DNA of 64,000 nt from Erythrobacter colymbi (lineage in GTDB: Bacteria > Pseudomonadota > Alphaproteobacteria > Sphingomonadales > Sphingomonadaceae): the NCBI RefSeq assembly GCF_002155685.1, contig NZ_MUYK01000003.1, forward strand, positions 248,001 through 312,000, in the 5' to 3' direction. Numbering within the stretch: the stretch's first letter is position 1; the number at the start of each line of letters is the position of its first letter. Position numbers and translations under genes: made by a program. The notes beneath the pieces are model-generated. The model was not told the DNA's origin. It saw only the letters and a program-made list of their open reading frames with translations, and ran no database searches. Shown piece by piece: positions 50,811 through 60,620 of this stretch.

Positions 50811-53233
50811 TCGGCGGCCTGCCACATGCTGTCTTCCTCGGGGTCACCCGGCCCATCGGGCCACGGTCTGCCGGTGAGCTGCGGATACCAGTCGGCAGGC
50901 GCATCGCCCACCGCCTCGCGCAGCAGATCGAGCCGCCGCACCGCGCTCTCGCGGCCCGAGAGGATCGTCAGCACCTCCGGCGCGCCCGACAGGTCGAGGC
51001 GGACCACCACGCTCGCATCGGGCTGGCGCACGAGGAAGCAGCGCGAATGCGCCGGCAGCGCGCGGATCACCGCGAATTCCTGCGGGGTGAGGCCGAAGCC
51101 GTCGCAGTAATCCTCTGCCCGCGCGCGGCTGTTGGGCATGAACACCATCGTCGCGGTCTGTTCGACCAGCGCGGTCGAGATGCGGCTGTCGAGCGCATCG
51201 CGCGCGGATTGCGTCGCAAAACCCACCAGCGCGTTGCGCTTCCTCAGCGTCTTGAGCCAGTCGCGGATGCGCGCGGCGAAGACCTCGTCGTCGAGCGCCT
51301 TCCAGCCCTCGTCGATCAGGATCATGGTCGGCTGCCCGTCCAGCCGCTCGTCGATGCGGTGGAACAGGTACATCATGGTCGGTGTGCGCAGGCGCGGGTT
51401 TTCGAGCAGCGCGGTCATGTCGAAGCCCAGCACGCGGGTTTCGAGATCGAGCAGGTCGCGGGCGTTGTCGAACAGCCAGCTGTGCTCGCCTTCACCGATC
51501 CACGCAGCGAGCCGGTCGGCCAGATCGCCCGGCGTCGGGCGGCGGCTGCCCGCCAGCAGCTCCTTGAAGTGCCGCAGGCGCCGCAGCGAAGGATCATTGG
51601 CATAGGTCGCATCGACCGCAGCGCTGATCGTGGCGAATTCTTCCGGCCCTTCGGCCTTCAGCAGCACGGCGAGCCAGTCGCGCAGGAAGGCGCGGTTGGC
51701 AGGGGTATCGGACAATGAGAGCGGGTTGAAGCCGGTCGGCGCGCCGGGGCTGATCCGGTCGTAGCGCCCGCCGATCCCGCGGATGAACAACTCCGCGCCG
51801 CGATCCTTGTCGAACAGGATGGTGCGCGGCCTGAACTTCTGCGCCTGTGCGGCCAGAAAATTCATGACGACCGTTTTCCCGGACCCGCTCGGGCCAATCA
51901 CAGAAAAGTTGCCGAGATCGCCGTGGTGGAAATTGAAGAAGAACGGGGTGGCGCTGGTGGTCTCCAGCAGGGTCACGGCATCGCCCCAGTGGTTGCCGCT
52001 CGCCTGCCCGAGCGCGAAGCCGTGGAAAGACCCGAAGCCTGCCATGTTGGCCGAGGAGATCAGCGCGCGGCGGACGATGTATTCCTCGTTCCCCGGGAAT
52101 TGCGCCCAGAAGGCGGGTTCGAGATTGGTGTCCTCGCGCACCGCGATCGCGCCGGTATCGGCGAGTGCGGCGGCACAGGCGGCGACGGCATCGTCCAATG
52201 CGGGGAGCGTCGGCGCGCGCACCAGCACGGTGAGGTGGTGGTCACCGAAGCCCACCGCGCCGTTCCCCAGCGCATCGCGCGCGGCGAGCATGTCGGCCCG
52301 CTCGGCCGCGGCTTCCTCGTCCACCGAGCGCGAGCGCCTGAGCGCCAAGTCGATCCGCTCCTTGGCGGTGGTGCGCTCGTTGGGGGCATAGCTTTCGGTG
52401 ACGACCATCTCGAAGGGATGGCGCAGCAGATTGTCGAGCAGGCCGGGCGAAGTCGCCTCGGGGTAGTCCTTGAGGCCGAGGATCGCGGCGAAATCGGGGG
52501 CAGCGCTGCCGCGCAGCTCCATCGCGTCGAGCCCGAAGGAGGCGCGGCGATAGGGGAGCATGTGGCCGATGTCGGTTTCGGGAGAGGGGCGGCGCACGGG
52601 GCGCATCTCGCCATTGTAGAGCGCGCTCAGGAGCTCGAGCATTTCCGAATTGGTGCCGCTGCTGCCGGGCGCCTGATAGTCCCCCAGCACCGCCGCGCCA
52701 TATTGCTGGAGCGAGGCGACAAGGCCGGTGATCGCGGCCTTGAGGCTGCGCAGGTCGCGCGGGTCGGCCTCGGGCTCGTCCTGTCCGGCGCGGGAGAACA
52801 TCTTCGACAGGCGCTCGGGCAGACCCGTCTTGCCGCGCGCGGGGCGGCGGATCAGGGTGACGAACTGGTCGTTGATGAACAGCGATCCGCCCGCCAGCCG
52901 CTGCTTCCAGCGCGCGTCGATATGGCGCGAGAGGGGATCGGGGAATTCCGCCTCGAGCTCCACCTCCACCCGGCGGCGGATGACGTGGTGGTACATCACG
53001 AAGCGCGCATCGAGCGTGCTCCGCAGCATCACCTCGCGCGTGGCGGCGTGGGCGTTGAGGGCGTCACTGTCCTCGGTCTCGAACAGGAGGCCGGGCACCT
53101 GGATCGCACTCATCACCGAGCCATCGCGCAGCAGCACGGTGCTCTCGTCGATCAGGCGGGCATAGGGCAGGCGGTCGCCGACGCGGGCTTCCTTCGCGCT
53201 CCAGGCGGCGGCGCCGATCCATTTACGGGGCAT
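50807..53233 (-). CDS. virB4: VirB4-type secretion ATPase
   Basis: The 808-residue CagE/TrbE/VirB4 ATPase has an N-terminal domain of about 400 residues (FHGFALGQASGNHWG near its end). The Walker A GPSGSGKTV is near residue 449, Walker B lies in MILIDEGWKALDD, and a C-terminal RNALVGFATQSARDAL motif follows. It energises pilus subunit extraction and transport. It overlaps virB3 by 11 bp and virB6 by 4 bp. It is the most conserved marker that this is a real type IV secretion locus. Confidence 0.94.
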   Translation of the reverse strand: MPRKWIGAAAWSAKEARVGDRLPYARLIDESTVLLRDGSVMSAIQVPGLLFETEDSDALNAHAATREVMLRSTLDARFVMYHHVIRRRVEVELEAEFPDPLSRHIDARWKQRLAGGSLFINDQFVTLIRRPARGKTGLPERLSKMFSRAGQDEPEADPRDLRSLKAAITGLVASLQQYGAAVLGDYQAPGSSGTNSEMLELLSALYNGEMRPVRRPSPETDIGHMLPYRRASFGLDAMELRGSAAPDFAAILGLKDYPEATSPGLLDNLLRHPFEMVVTESYAPNERTTAKERIDLALRRSRSVDEEAAAERADMLAARDALGNGAVGFGDHHLTVLVRAPTLPALDDAVAACAAALADTGAIAVREDTNLEPAFWAQFPGNEEYIVRRALISSANMAGFGSFHGFALGQASGNHWGDAVTLLETTSATPFFFNFHHGDLGNFSVIGPSGSGKTVVMNFLAAQAQKFRPRTILFDKDRGAELFIRGIGGRYDRISPGAPTGFNPLSLSDTPANRAFLRDWLAVLLKAEGPEEFATISAAVDATYANDPSLRRLRHFKELLAGSRRPTPGDLADRLAAWIGEGEHSWLFDNARDLLDLETRVLGFDMTALLENPRLRTPTMMYLFHRIDERLDGQPTMILIDEGWKALDDEVFAARIRDWLKTLRKRNALVGFATQSARDALDSRISTALVEQTATMVFMPNSRARAEDYCDGFGLTPQEFAVIRALPAHSRCFLVRQPDASVVVRLDLSGAPEVLTILSGRESAVRRLDLLREAVGDAPADWYPQLTGRPWPDGPGDPEEDSMWQAAE

Positions 53234-53507
53234 AGGAATTGCACCCCCAGCGCTTGAAGTTGGGGACGCGCGGGCACTTGGAGACCTTGGTGATCCACAG
53301 GTCGAAGATGCGCGGCTCCCTGAGCGAGGCGAAGTAGCCGATGCCGTGCATCACCAGCGGCACCGGGATGATCCAGAAGCTCTTGAGGATCAGGAAGGCG
53401 ATCGTCGTCACCATCATGTTGATGATGAAGAAGTTCATCGTCACGCCGGCGAACATCTGCGGGCGGGTCAGCGCGCGGTGGACGGGATGGCGGACGAGCT
53501 CGGCCAT
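53223..53507 (-). CDS. virB3: VirB3-type inner-membrane protein
   Basis: The 94-residue protein has one or two membrane helices (about 20-55) after HPVHRALTRPQMFAGV, the VirB3 signature, and an EPRIFDLW motif near the C terminus. Start 53507 sits on the virB2 stop (TGATG). The frame is open far upstream, but only as noise opposite virB2 and virB1. It works with VirB4. Confidence 0.85.
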   Translation of the reverse strand: MAELVRHPVHRALTRPQMFAGVTMNFFIINMMVTTIAFLILKSFWIIPVPLVMHGIGYFASLREPRIFDLWITKVSKCPRVPNFKRWGCNSYAP

Positions 53508-53833
53508 CAGCCGGCCGCGGCCTGGATGCCGGCGACGATGGTGGTCGCGCCGAACAGGATGAAGACGCCGATGATGACAGTCGCGCCGAAGCGCCAGTTC
53601 ATCCGGCCGGTGAGCATCATGAAGCCGATCGCCGCCACCGCCATCACCGCGACGGTGGTCGCCACCGTGCCGAGCAGCGTGCCCTGGAGCCACAGCAGCG
53701 CATTGTTGATCGGGCCGGAGCCTGCCGGATCGGCGTTCTGCGCGAAGGCGGCCGACGGCGCGAGCGCGAAGGCCAGCGCGGCGAGGGCGCGGCGGTAAAG
53801 CGGGAAGTCTGGGCGCAAAAGCTTGTGCATCAT
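53507..53833 (-). CDS. virB2: VirB2-type pilin
   Basis: The 108-residue product has a long signal sequence (cleavage near AAFAQ, about residue 32). Two hydrophobic helices follow (about 53-78 and 83-104), separated by a short loop (TGRMNWRF), as in TrbC/VirB2 pilins. Adjacent ATGs at 53833 and 53830 are both possible. It lies 48 bp after virB1. It would form the pilus or channel filament. Confidence 0.85.
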   Translation of the reverse strand: MMHKLLRPDFPLYRRALAALAFALAPSAAFAQNADPAGSGPINNALLWLQGTLLGTVATTVAVMAVAAIGFMMLTGRMNWRFGATVIIGVFILFGATTIVAGIQAAAG

Positions 53834-53881
53834 GGAACTCGTGGTGGTCAGCAATGGTCAATACGCGGTAAACGGCCGGGC

Positions 53882-54544
53882 TCACCTGCCGTCGACGCGC
53901 GAATAATTGGAAAGTCGGCCGATAATGGCGGCAACATATTCCCGAGTCTCGCGAATATTCGGGATACCCCCCGATCGTTCCACCCGCCCCGGTCCGGCGT
54001 TGTAGGCAGCCAGCGCCTTTTCGAGATCGCCGCCGAAGCGGTCGAGCTGTTCGCGCAGGTAGCGCGCCCCGCCCTCGAGATTGGCGAAAGGATCGGACGG
54101 GTCGACCCCGAGATAGCGCGCGGTGCCCGGCATCAGCTGGGCAAGACCCTGCGCGCCGACGGGAGAGACCGCGTTCTCGTTCCAGCGGCTTTCCTGCCAC
54201 ACCACCGCCTCGATCAGCGCGGGGGAGAGGTCGTAGCGCACCGAAAGCTCGGCGATCTTGGCGGCGTAGCGCGGGGGGATGGCCTGCGCGTGGCGCGCGG
54301 GATCGGCGACGGCATATTCGGGAACCGGCGGCGCTTCGCCCCACTGCGCGTCGAGCACCGGCACGGCGGCGGGCGCGGCAGCAGTTGGTGCGGCAGGGGA
54401 CTGCCCCACAGGCTGCCCCGCCAGCGGCCCGGCCACCCAGTGCGCGCCCTCCGGCCCGACTTCGAGCACGTCCGCGCGCGCCCCGACCGGTCCGGCCAGC
54501 GCGGCAGCAACAATCACAAGGCGGCACGCCGCGGAGAGAATCAT
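53882..54544 (-). CDS. virB1: VirB1-like lytic transglycosylase
   Basis: The 220-residue product has a signal peptide (about 1-24) and a Pro/Ala-rich spacer (about 48-70). The SLT domain has catalytic Glu118 in VWQESRWNENAVS, then GAQGLAQLMPGTA and AYNAGPGRV. It opens peptidoglycan for the secretion apparatus. Start 54544 follows GGAGGGTCGAGGG; the reading frame is also open upstream to 54610. It is the first gene of the virB operon. Confidence 0.88.
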   Translation of the reverse strand: MILSAACRLVIVAAALAGPVGARADVLEVGPEGAHWVAGPLAGQPVGQSPAAPTAAAPAAVPVLDAQWGEAPPVPEYAVADPARHAQAIPPRYAAKIAELSVRYDLSPALIEAVVWQESRWNENAVSPVGAQGLAQLMPGTARYLGVDPSDPFANLEGGARYLREQLDRFGGDLEKALAAYNAGPGRVERSGGIPNIRETREYVAAIIGRLSNYSRVDGR

Positions 54545-54722
54545 CCCTCGACCCTCCTGAAGCCCACGCGGGTCTAACCTAAATGAGCGACCCGTGACAG
54601 CCTCGAGCATGTGTCAAAAGCGGCGCGGATTCGCCATCGGGAAAGCCCCGCAGCCGCCCATCTCGCCGCCCGGGTGTGGCCGAAAGGCACTTCTCCACCA
54701 CGAATTCGCACCTGACGCCAAA

Positions 54723-54751
54723 CTGTCACCAAGCGGTCACTCGCCTGTCAC
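54723..54751 (+). promoter_or_regulatory. Triple Pho box upstream of TonB receptor 3
   Basis: CTGTCAC (54723-54729), CGGTCAC (54734-54740) and CTGTCAC (54745-54751) repeat at exactly 11 bp, the geometry of PhoB boxes. A weaker CTGACGC lies one further period upstream at 54712. The array ends 57 bp before the start codon and points toward the receptor. Phosphate-starvation control is the natural inference. Confidence 0.75.
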
Positions 54752-54808
54752 TGGGGGGTTCTAGCGGCCCGCCAACACCAACGACGAAACCGTGACAGGG
54801 GAAACCTT

Positions 54809-57379
54809 ATGATCAGCAACGTATCGCGACTGGCGCTGGCCGCCTGCCTGATGGGCGCCGCCGCACCCGCCTTCGCACAGGATGCCGCCGCGCAGCCGCA
54901 GGATGACGCCGCGGCCGAATCGGACGTCACCTACGGCCTCGAAGACATCATCGTCACCGCAACCAAGCGCGAGACGAACCTCCAGAAGACCCCGGTCTCG
55001 ATCTCGGTCGTCACCGCGCAGAACCTCCAGGAACGCCGCGTCCTCTCGCTGCTCGACCTCGCCGACGGTTCGGTCCCCTCGCTTCGCGTACAGCCGTTCG
55101 AATCGCGCCAGACCGCGCTCACCATCGGCATCCGCGGGATCGTGCCGCTCGACGCCAACCAGCCCGCGCGCGAGCAGGGCGTCGGCATCTATGTCGACGG
55201 CGTCTACCTCGGCCGCCAGCACGGCATGAACGCCGGCCTGTTCGATCTCGAGCGCGTCGAAGTGCTCAAGGGTCCGCAGGGCACCCTGTTCGGCCGCAAC
55301 ACCGAAGGCGGCGCGCTCAGCCTCGTCTCGAAGGCCCCCTCGGGCGAATTCGGCGGCCGCATCACCGCTGGCATCGGCAACCTCGGCACCAGCAACATCT
55401 CGGCCCATATCGACCTGCCCGAAATCGCCGGCTTCTCGATCAAGCTCGACGGGATCATGGCCAAGCAGGGCGCGGTCACCGAAAACCCGCTGGTCGGCGC
55501 CGTCGGCTGGGGTTTCTATGACCGCAAGGGCGTGCGCGCCGCGGTCCGCTGGCAGCCGACCTCGACCATCACCAACGATTTCGCCTTCGACTACGCGACC
55601 GACCGCAACTCGCCGTTCTACAGCCAGCTGCTGAACTACAACCCGCGCGGCTGCGTCAGCGGCGGCACCAATGCCGCCCCGCAGCCGATCTCGGTCGCAC
55701 CGGCGTGCAACACCCCGGGCACGGCCTTCACCGGCACCTCGGGCAACCTGCGCCCCGTGCTCCCCGGCGTGCAGATCGTCGGCGACCGCATCCAGCGCGT
55801 CGCGGATATCGGCGTGCCGCAGGCGGCCAGCACCGACAAGACCTTCGGCTACACCAACAACTTCAAGTGGGACATCGCCGACGAGATCCAGCTGCGCTCG
55901 ATCACCGCATGGCGCGGCGTCGACGCGATCCAGAACGACAACGCCGGCGGCGCGCACCGCGTGCCCCTGCCCGCGCCGGGCTGCACCGGCAGCGCTTGCA
56001 ACTTCAGCCGCTATTCGGTCGCCGAGCTCTACCAGCGCCAGTTCAGCCAGGAGCTCCAGGCGGTCGGCAGCGTCGGCAACTTCAACTATGTCGCGGGCCT
56101 GTTCTACTTCATCGAGAACGTGCGCGACTCCGCCGCCACCCCCAACTCGATGGCGATCCAGGGCTACACCACCGCCGGCCAGACCAGCGGCTTCAACTAT
56201 GTCGTGCTCGATCCGTGCATCGGTTCGAACGGGTTCGGCTGGCAGCCGGGCTGCCAGTCGATCGACCGCGCCTCGCAGGTCCGCTCGCGCTCCTATGCGG
56301 CTTACGGCCAGGTCGAATGGACCCCGATCGATCCGCTGCACATCACCGTGGGCGGCCGTTACACCATCGACAAGAAGGAAGGCGAACTGCTGTTCAGCCG
56401 CGGGATCAACTACCGCACCAACACCGCCGCCGCGATCCGCAACGGCTACACCCCGCTCGACGAGACGTGGAAGCGTTTCAACCCGATGGTCACGGTCGCC
56501 TATGACGTGAACCCGGACGTCCACCTCTACGCCAAGTTCGCCGAAGGCTACCGCTCGGGCGGCGCATCCTCGCGCACCTCGAACTACCAGGCCTTCGATC
56601 CGGAAGAGGTGAAGTCCTACGAAATCGGCCTCAAGACCGACCTGTTCGACCGCACCGTGCGCTTCAACGTGGCGGGCTACATCATGGACCGCACCGACAG
56701 CCAGGTCGACCTCTCGACGATCCAGCCGACCGCGACGGGCAACTTCAACAATCTCGTCACGATCAACGCGCCCGGCACCACCAAGATCCGCGGCGTCGAA
56801 GCCGACCTGACCTGGCGCCCGACCGACCGCTGGACCTTCAACGCCAGCTACGCGTACACCTACACCGACATTCCGCTGATCGACGTGGTGTATGAAGAGC
56901 GCCGTTCGGACGGTTCGCTGACCGGCAACCGCACCGTGGTTCCGCAGAAGTTCTACATCGTCTACACCCCGCGCAACGCGGCGAGCGGCTCGGTCGATTA
57001 CAAGTTGCCGATCGGCGGCGCGGGCGCGGAACTGCGCTTCCACGTCGATGCCGCCTACAACCAGGCGACCCAGACCTTCGACAGCTTCGCCGACAAGGCC
57101 GATGCCTCGTTCATCGTCAACGGCCGCATCAGCCTTGCCGACCTGTCGATGGGCGACAGCGGCGCGCGGCTCCAGATCAGCGTCTGGGCGCGCAACCTGT
57201 TCGACGAGCAGTACCTGTTCCGCCGGGATCCCTCGAACAGCCTGCCGAGCGTGCAGGTGACGCAGATCTCGGGCGTGCCCAACGCGCTGGTGGTTGGCAA
57301 CAAGTCGAATATCCTGGGCGATTACGGCAACTTCGCACTGCCGCGCACCTTCGGGATCGAGACCACGCTGCGCTTCTGA
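54809..57379 (+). CDS. TonB-dependent outer-membrane receptor 3, Pho-box associated
   Basis: The 856-residue product has a signal peptide (about 1-23, ending PAFAQ). TonB box and plug (DIIVTATKRETNLQKTPVSISVV, IGIRGIVPLD, VGIYVDGVYLGRQ, LERVEVLKGPQGTLFGRNTEGGAL) and a barrel ending in FGIETTLRF follow. It is a CirA-like receptor of the type common in sphingomonads. The Pho box upstream suggests uptake of a phosphorus-containing compound or a phosphate-limitation response, but no ligand can be read from sequence. A strong terminator follows. Confidence 0.9.
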   Translation: MISNVSRLALAACLMGAAAPAFAQDAAAQPQDDAAAESDVTYGLEDIIVTATKRETNLQKTPVSISVVTAQNLQERRVLSLLDLADGSVPSLRVQPFESRQTALTIGIRGIVPLDANQPAREQGVGIYVDGVYLGRQHGMNAGLFDLERVEVLKGPQGTLFGRNTEGGALSLVSKAPSGEFGGRITAGIGNLGTSNISAHIDLPEIAGFSIKLDGIMAKQGAVTENPLVGAVGWGFYDRKGVRAAVRWQPTSTITNDFAFDYATDRNSPFYSQLLNYNPRGCVSGGTNAAPQPISVAPACNTPGTAFTGTSGNLRPVLPGVQIVGDRIQRVADIGVPQAASTDKTFGYTNNFKWDIADEIQLRSITAWRGVDAIQNDNAGGAHRVPLPAPGCTGSACNFSRYSVAELYQRQFSQELQAVGSVGNFNYVAGLFYFIENVRDSAATPNSMAIQGYTTAGQTSGFNYVVLDPCIGSNGFGWQPGCQSIDRASQVRSRSYAAYGQVEWTPIDPLHITVGGRYTIDKKEGELLFSRGINYRTNTAAAIRNGYTPLDETWKRFNPMVTVAYDVNPDVHLYAKFAEGYRSGGASSRTSNYQAFDPEEVKSYEIGLKTDLFDRTVRFNVAGYIMDRTDSQVDLSTIQPTATGNFNNLVTINAPGTTKIRGVEADLTWRPTDRWTFNASYAYTYTDIPLIDVVYEERRSDGSLTGNRTVVPQKFYIVYTPRNAASGSVDYKLPIGGAGAELRFHVDAAYNQATQTFDSFADKADASFIVNGRISLADLSMGDSGARLQISVWARNLFDEQYLFRRDPSNSLPSVQVTQISGVPNALVVGNKSNILGDYGNFALPRTFGIETTLRF

Positions 57380-57397
57380 TCGCCCGGCGACAGGCAA

Positions 57398-57440
57398 ACG
57401 AAAGGCGGCGCCCTCCTCGCGGAAGGCGCCGCCTTTTCGT
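57398..57440. terminator. Bidirectional terminator between receptor 3 and TPR gene
   Basis: AAAGGCGGCGCC (57401-57412) pairs exactly with GGCGCCGCCTTT (57425-57436) around a 12-nt loop, with A- and T-rich flanks on both sides. It serves the convergent genes ending at 57379 and 57455. Confidence 0.88.
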
Positions 57441-57454
57441 TGCGGGCTACGCTG

Positions 57455-57850
57455 TCAGCGGCTGAGCGTCAGGCGCGCGGGCGCATTGGCGGTGTTGGCG
57501 GCGAGATCTCCGTTCTCGAGCATCCTGAGGCCGCGGCGGGCGAGCGAGCGCGAGTCCATCTCGGTGCCGTTGGCAGTCACCAGCTGCACGCTGTCCGAAG
57601 CCGCCGCAGCGGCCTTGAACGCCTCGCGCGAACGGGCCTCGTCACCGGCCTGCGCATAGGCAACGCCGAGATTGATCAGGATCGCCGGATCATAGGGCGC
57701 GAAGGCCAGCTCGCGCTCGAGCCTGGCGATCGCCTCGGACGGTTCGCCGGCAACGAGAATTTCGGCGGCCAGCTGCGGCTCGGCTGCGGCAACGGCAGCT
57801 TCGGCAGGGGCGGCGGCGGACATCAGCACAAGCGCGAAAGCGGTAAGCAT
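57455..57850 (-). CDS. Small exported TPR-repeat protein
   Basis: The 131-residue product has a signal-like N terminus (about 1-18). At least one full TPR unit is visible: AIARLERELAFAPYDPAILINLGVAYAQAGDEARSREAFKAA, about residues 39-80 (shown here only to mark its extent). A helical tail follows. Start 57850 follows GAGGGAGA; the frame is open 20 codons further upstream without such a site. Role unknown; a protein-binding scaffold is likely. It lies between the Pho-box receptor and the PhoB-like regulator, both of which point the same theme. Confidence 0.7.
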   Translation of the reverse strand: MLTAFALVLMSAAAPAEAAVAAAEPQLAAEILVAGEPSEAIARLERELAFAPYDPAILINLGVAYAQAGDEARSREAFKAAAAASDSVQLVTANGTEMDSRSLARRGLRMLENGDLAANTANAPARLTLSR

Positions 57851-58073
57851 CGGCGGGTCTCCCTCTGGAACATGAGAGAGAATGACGCTTTCGGTCAGCC
57901 GATGCAACAAAACTGAAACATTGTAATTTTCTTGTAATCTGACGGGTCAAATCATTGTTTTTGCTGAAGAAGAATGTGACTCATTATCGCGTCTGACATA
58001 GGCCAGCGCGAAAAAAGTTTCAGCGATTCTTCAAGACGGGCAACAATCGGCCCGCTGCGGGGCGGTTACGCGA
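57851..58073. other. AT-rich gene-free region
   Basis: About 220 bp without a supported gene. Positions 57905-58020 are far richer in A and T than the surroundings and probably hold the promoter of the minus-strand TPR gene. I see no operator-like repeat that I can name. Confidence 0.5.
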
Positions 58074-58748
58074 TCAGGTGAGATCGAAGACGTAGCCCAG
58101 CGAACGCACGGTGCGCAGCGGGTTGCCGCCGCCCGCCGCCTTGATCGCGCGCCGCAGCCGCCCGACCCACACGTCGACCGTGCGCTCGTCGATCGGGGGT
58201 TCGCGCTTGCCGAGCCCGGCGATCAGATCCTCGCGCGTCAGCACGCGGTTGGGGTTCTCGGCGAGGAAGCGCAGCAGGCGGAATTCGTTGGGGCGCAGTA
58301 CCACCGGGACTTCGTTCCAGCGCGCCTGGAGCGCGGCCATGTCGATCGTGAGCGCGCCAAGCTCCAGCCGCCGCGTCGCCTGCCGCTCGCTGGTGCGCGA
58401 TTGCAGCGCCAGCACCCGGTCGAGCACGGCGGTGCGGGTGAGCGGGCCGATGACGTAATCATCCGCCCCCGCCCTCAGTGCGCGGCGGCGGTCCTCGGGG
58501 TCGTCCTCCTCCAGCACCATCGTCACATGGGCCTCGGCCGTGCGCGGATCGGCGCGCAGGCGGCGGCACATCTCGAGCCCGGCGAGATCGGGCATCACCC
58601 AGTCGACGAAGGCCCACATCGGCCCCTCGACCAGCCGCTTCGGCCCCTCGGCGCCCAGGCGGTCGAAGGTAAAGCGCCGCTGATCGTGAACGAAGTCCTC
58701 GAGGCCTTCGCCCAGTTCGCTCGTCAGGAAGATATTGACGACATCCAT
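58074..58748 (-). CDS. PhoB-like response regulator with atypical receiver
   Basis: The 224-residue protein has a receiver domain (about 1-115) and an OmpR/PhoB winged helix (about 125-224). The latter has RPNEFRLLRFLAENPNRVLTRE and the recognition helix region DERTVDVWVGRLRRAIK, ending RTVRSLGYVFDL, closely like PhoB. In the receiver the phospho-Asp position is kept (Asp49 in FVDWVMPDL). The N-terminal acidic pair is absent (NIFLTSEL), the Thr/Ser switch is replaced (MVLEEDD) and the Lys position is Gly101 (IGPLT). It is therefore probably not controlled by ordinary phosphorylation. No histidine kinase is adjacent. Two Pho-box-like units lie 45-62 bp upstream. Confidence 0.83.
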   Translation of the reverse strand: MDVVNIFLTSELGEGLEDFVHDQRRFTFDRLGAEGPKRLVEGPMWAFVDWVMPDLAGLEMCRRLRADPRTAEAHVTMVLEEDDPEDRRRALRAGADDYVIGPLTRTAVLDRVLALQSRTSERQATRRLELGALTIDMAALQARWNEVPVVLRPNEFRLLRFLAENPNRVLTREDLIAGLGKREPPIDERTVDVWVGRLRRAIKAAGGGNPLRTVRSLGYVFDLT

Positions 58749-58792
58749 ATGCTGCGTGTGCCCCGTGTTCCCCCGAGGCTTGGCGCAGGTGT

Positions 58793-58810
58793 GTGACGCG
58801 TTTGTGACTG
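58793..58810 (-). promoter_or_regulatory. Pho-box-like pair upstream of the PhoB-like regulator
   Basis: Read on the minus strand, CAGTCAC, a 4-bp spacer (AAAC) and GCGTCAC have the 7+4+7 geometry and point toward the regulator gene at 58748. It could mediate autoregulation. The match is weaker than at 54723. Confidence 0.45.
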
Positions 58811-58846
58811 GATTTCAGGCGTGTGTCACAATCGCAGGATTTCCTC

Positions 58847-59869
<1,023 letters not shown>

Positions 59870-59879
59870 GGGTGTCTCC

Positions 59880-60620
59880 TCAGGAGAGGGTAAGGCCGCC
59901 GTCCACCACCAGCGTCTGGCCGGTGATGTAGGCGGAGAGCGGCGAGGCGAGGAACAAGGCGGCGCCAGCCATGTCCTCCGGCGTGCCCATGCGGCGCAGG
60001 GGGATCTTCTTCAGGCTCGCTTCGAGGCGCTCTGGGTGGTCAGTGGTCACGCTCGTGAGCTTGGTCGGCACCAGCCCCGGGGCGATGCCGTTCACCCGGA
60101 TGCTATCGCGCGCCCAGGCTTCGCCCAGCGTCTTGGTGAGGCTCGCCGCACCCGCTTTGGAGGCGGCATAGGCGGGCGTGCCGATGGTCGATTTGAACGC
60201 GGCGACGCTGGAGACGATGATGATCCGGCCCTTGGCCTTGGCCAGCGCGGGGTGGAAGGCGCGTGCGGCGTCCATCACCGAATTGAGGTTGATGTCGACC
60301 ACCGCGTCCCAGCCCTCGCGGGTGAATTCCTGCCGCCCGTAGCGCACCGTTCCCTGACACAGCACCAGCACATCGAGCGGGCCGAATTCCGCCGCGAGCC
60401 ACCCCGCCGCGTCGCGATCGGTGAGGTCCAATTGGCGGTAATCAAGGCCGGTAAAGTCGCTGTCCTCGGCCTCCAGATAGTCGCCGAAATCGGGCCGGGT
60501 GCCGGTGACGGTGACGCTTGCGCCCCGCTGCCGGAAACCGTGGGCGATGCCGTTGCCGATCCCGCTCGACCCGCCGATGACGAGGATGCGGCTGCCGGTG
60601 AAGTCTAGGGGGTCGGTCAT
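59880..60620 (-). CDS. Short-chain dehydrogenase/reductase
   Basis: The 246-residue classical SDR has VIGGSSGIGNGIA as cofactor site and LCQGT in place of the usual NNAG. The catalytic Ser lies in IVSSVAAF and the YxxxK in AYAASKAG. The C terminus TGQTLVVDGGLTLS is typical of FabG-like enzymes. Start 60620 follows GGAGATC and overlaps the upstream stop by 4 bp. Given the acyl-CoA dehydrogenase in the same run, a role in acyl-CoA or hydroxy-acid metabolism is possible. Substrate unknown. Confidence 0.87.
   Translation of the reverse strand: MTDPLDFTGSRILVIGGSSGIGNGIAHGFRQRGASVTVTGTRPDFGDYLEAEDSDFTGLDYRQLDLTDRDAAGWLAAEFGPLDVLVLCQGTVRYGRQEFTREGWDAVVDINLNSVMDAARAFHPALAKAKGRIIIVSSVAAFKSTIGTPAYAASKAGAASLTKTLGEAWARDSIRVNGIAPGLVPTKLTSVTTDHPERLEASLKKIPLRRMGTPEDMAGAALFLASPLSAYITGQTLVVDGGLTLS

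Noticed and set aside
54761..57397. Minus-strand open frame of 878 codons opposite TonB receptor 3
   Set aside because: Shadow frame of codon-biased DNA; receptor motifs are on the plus strand.
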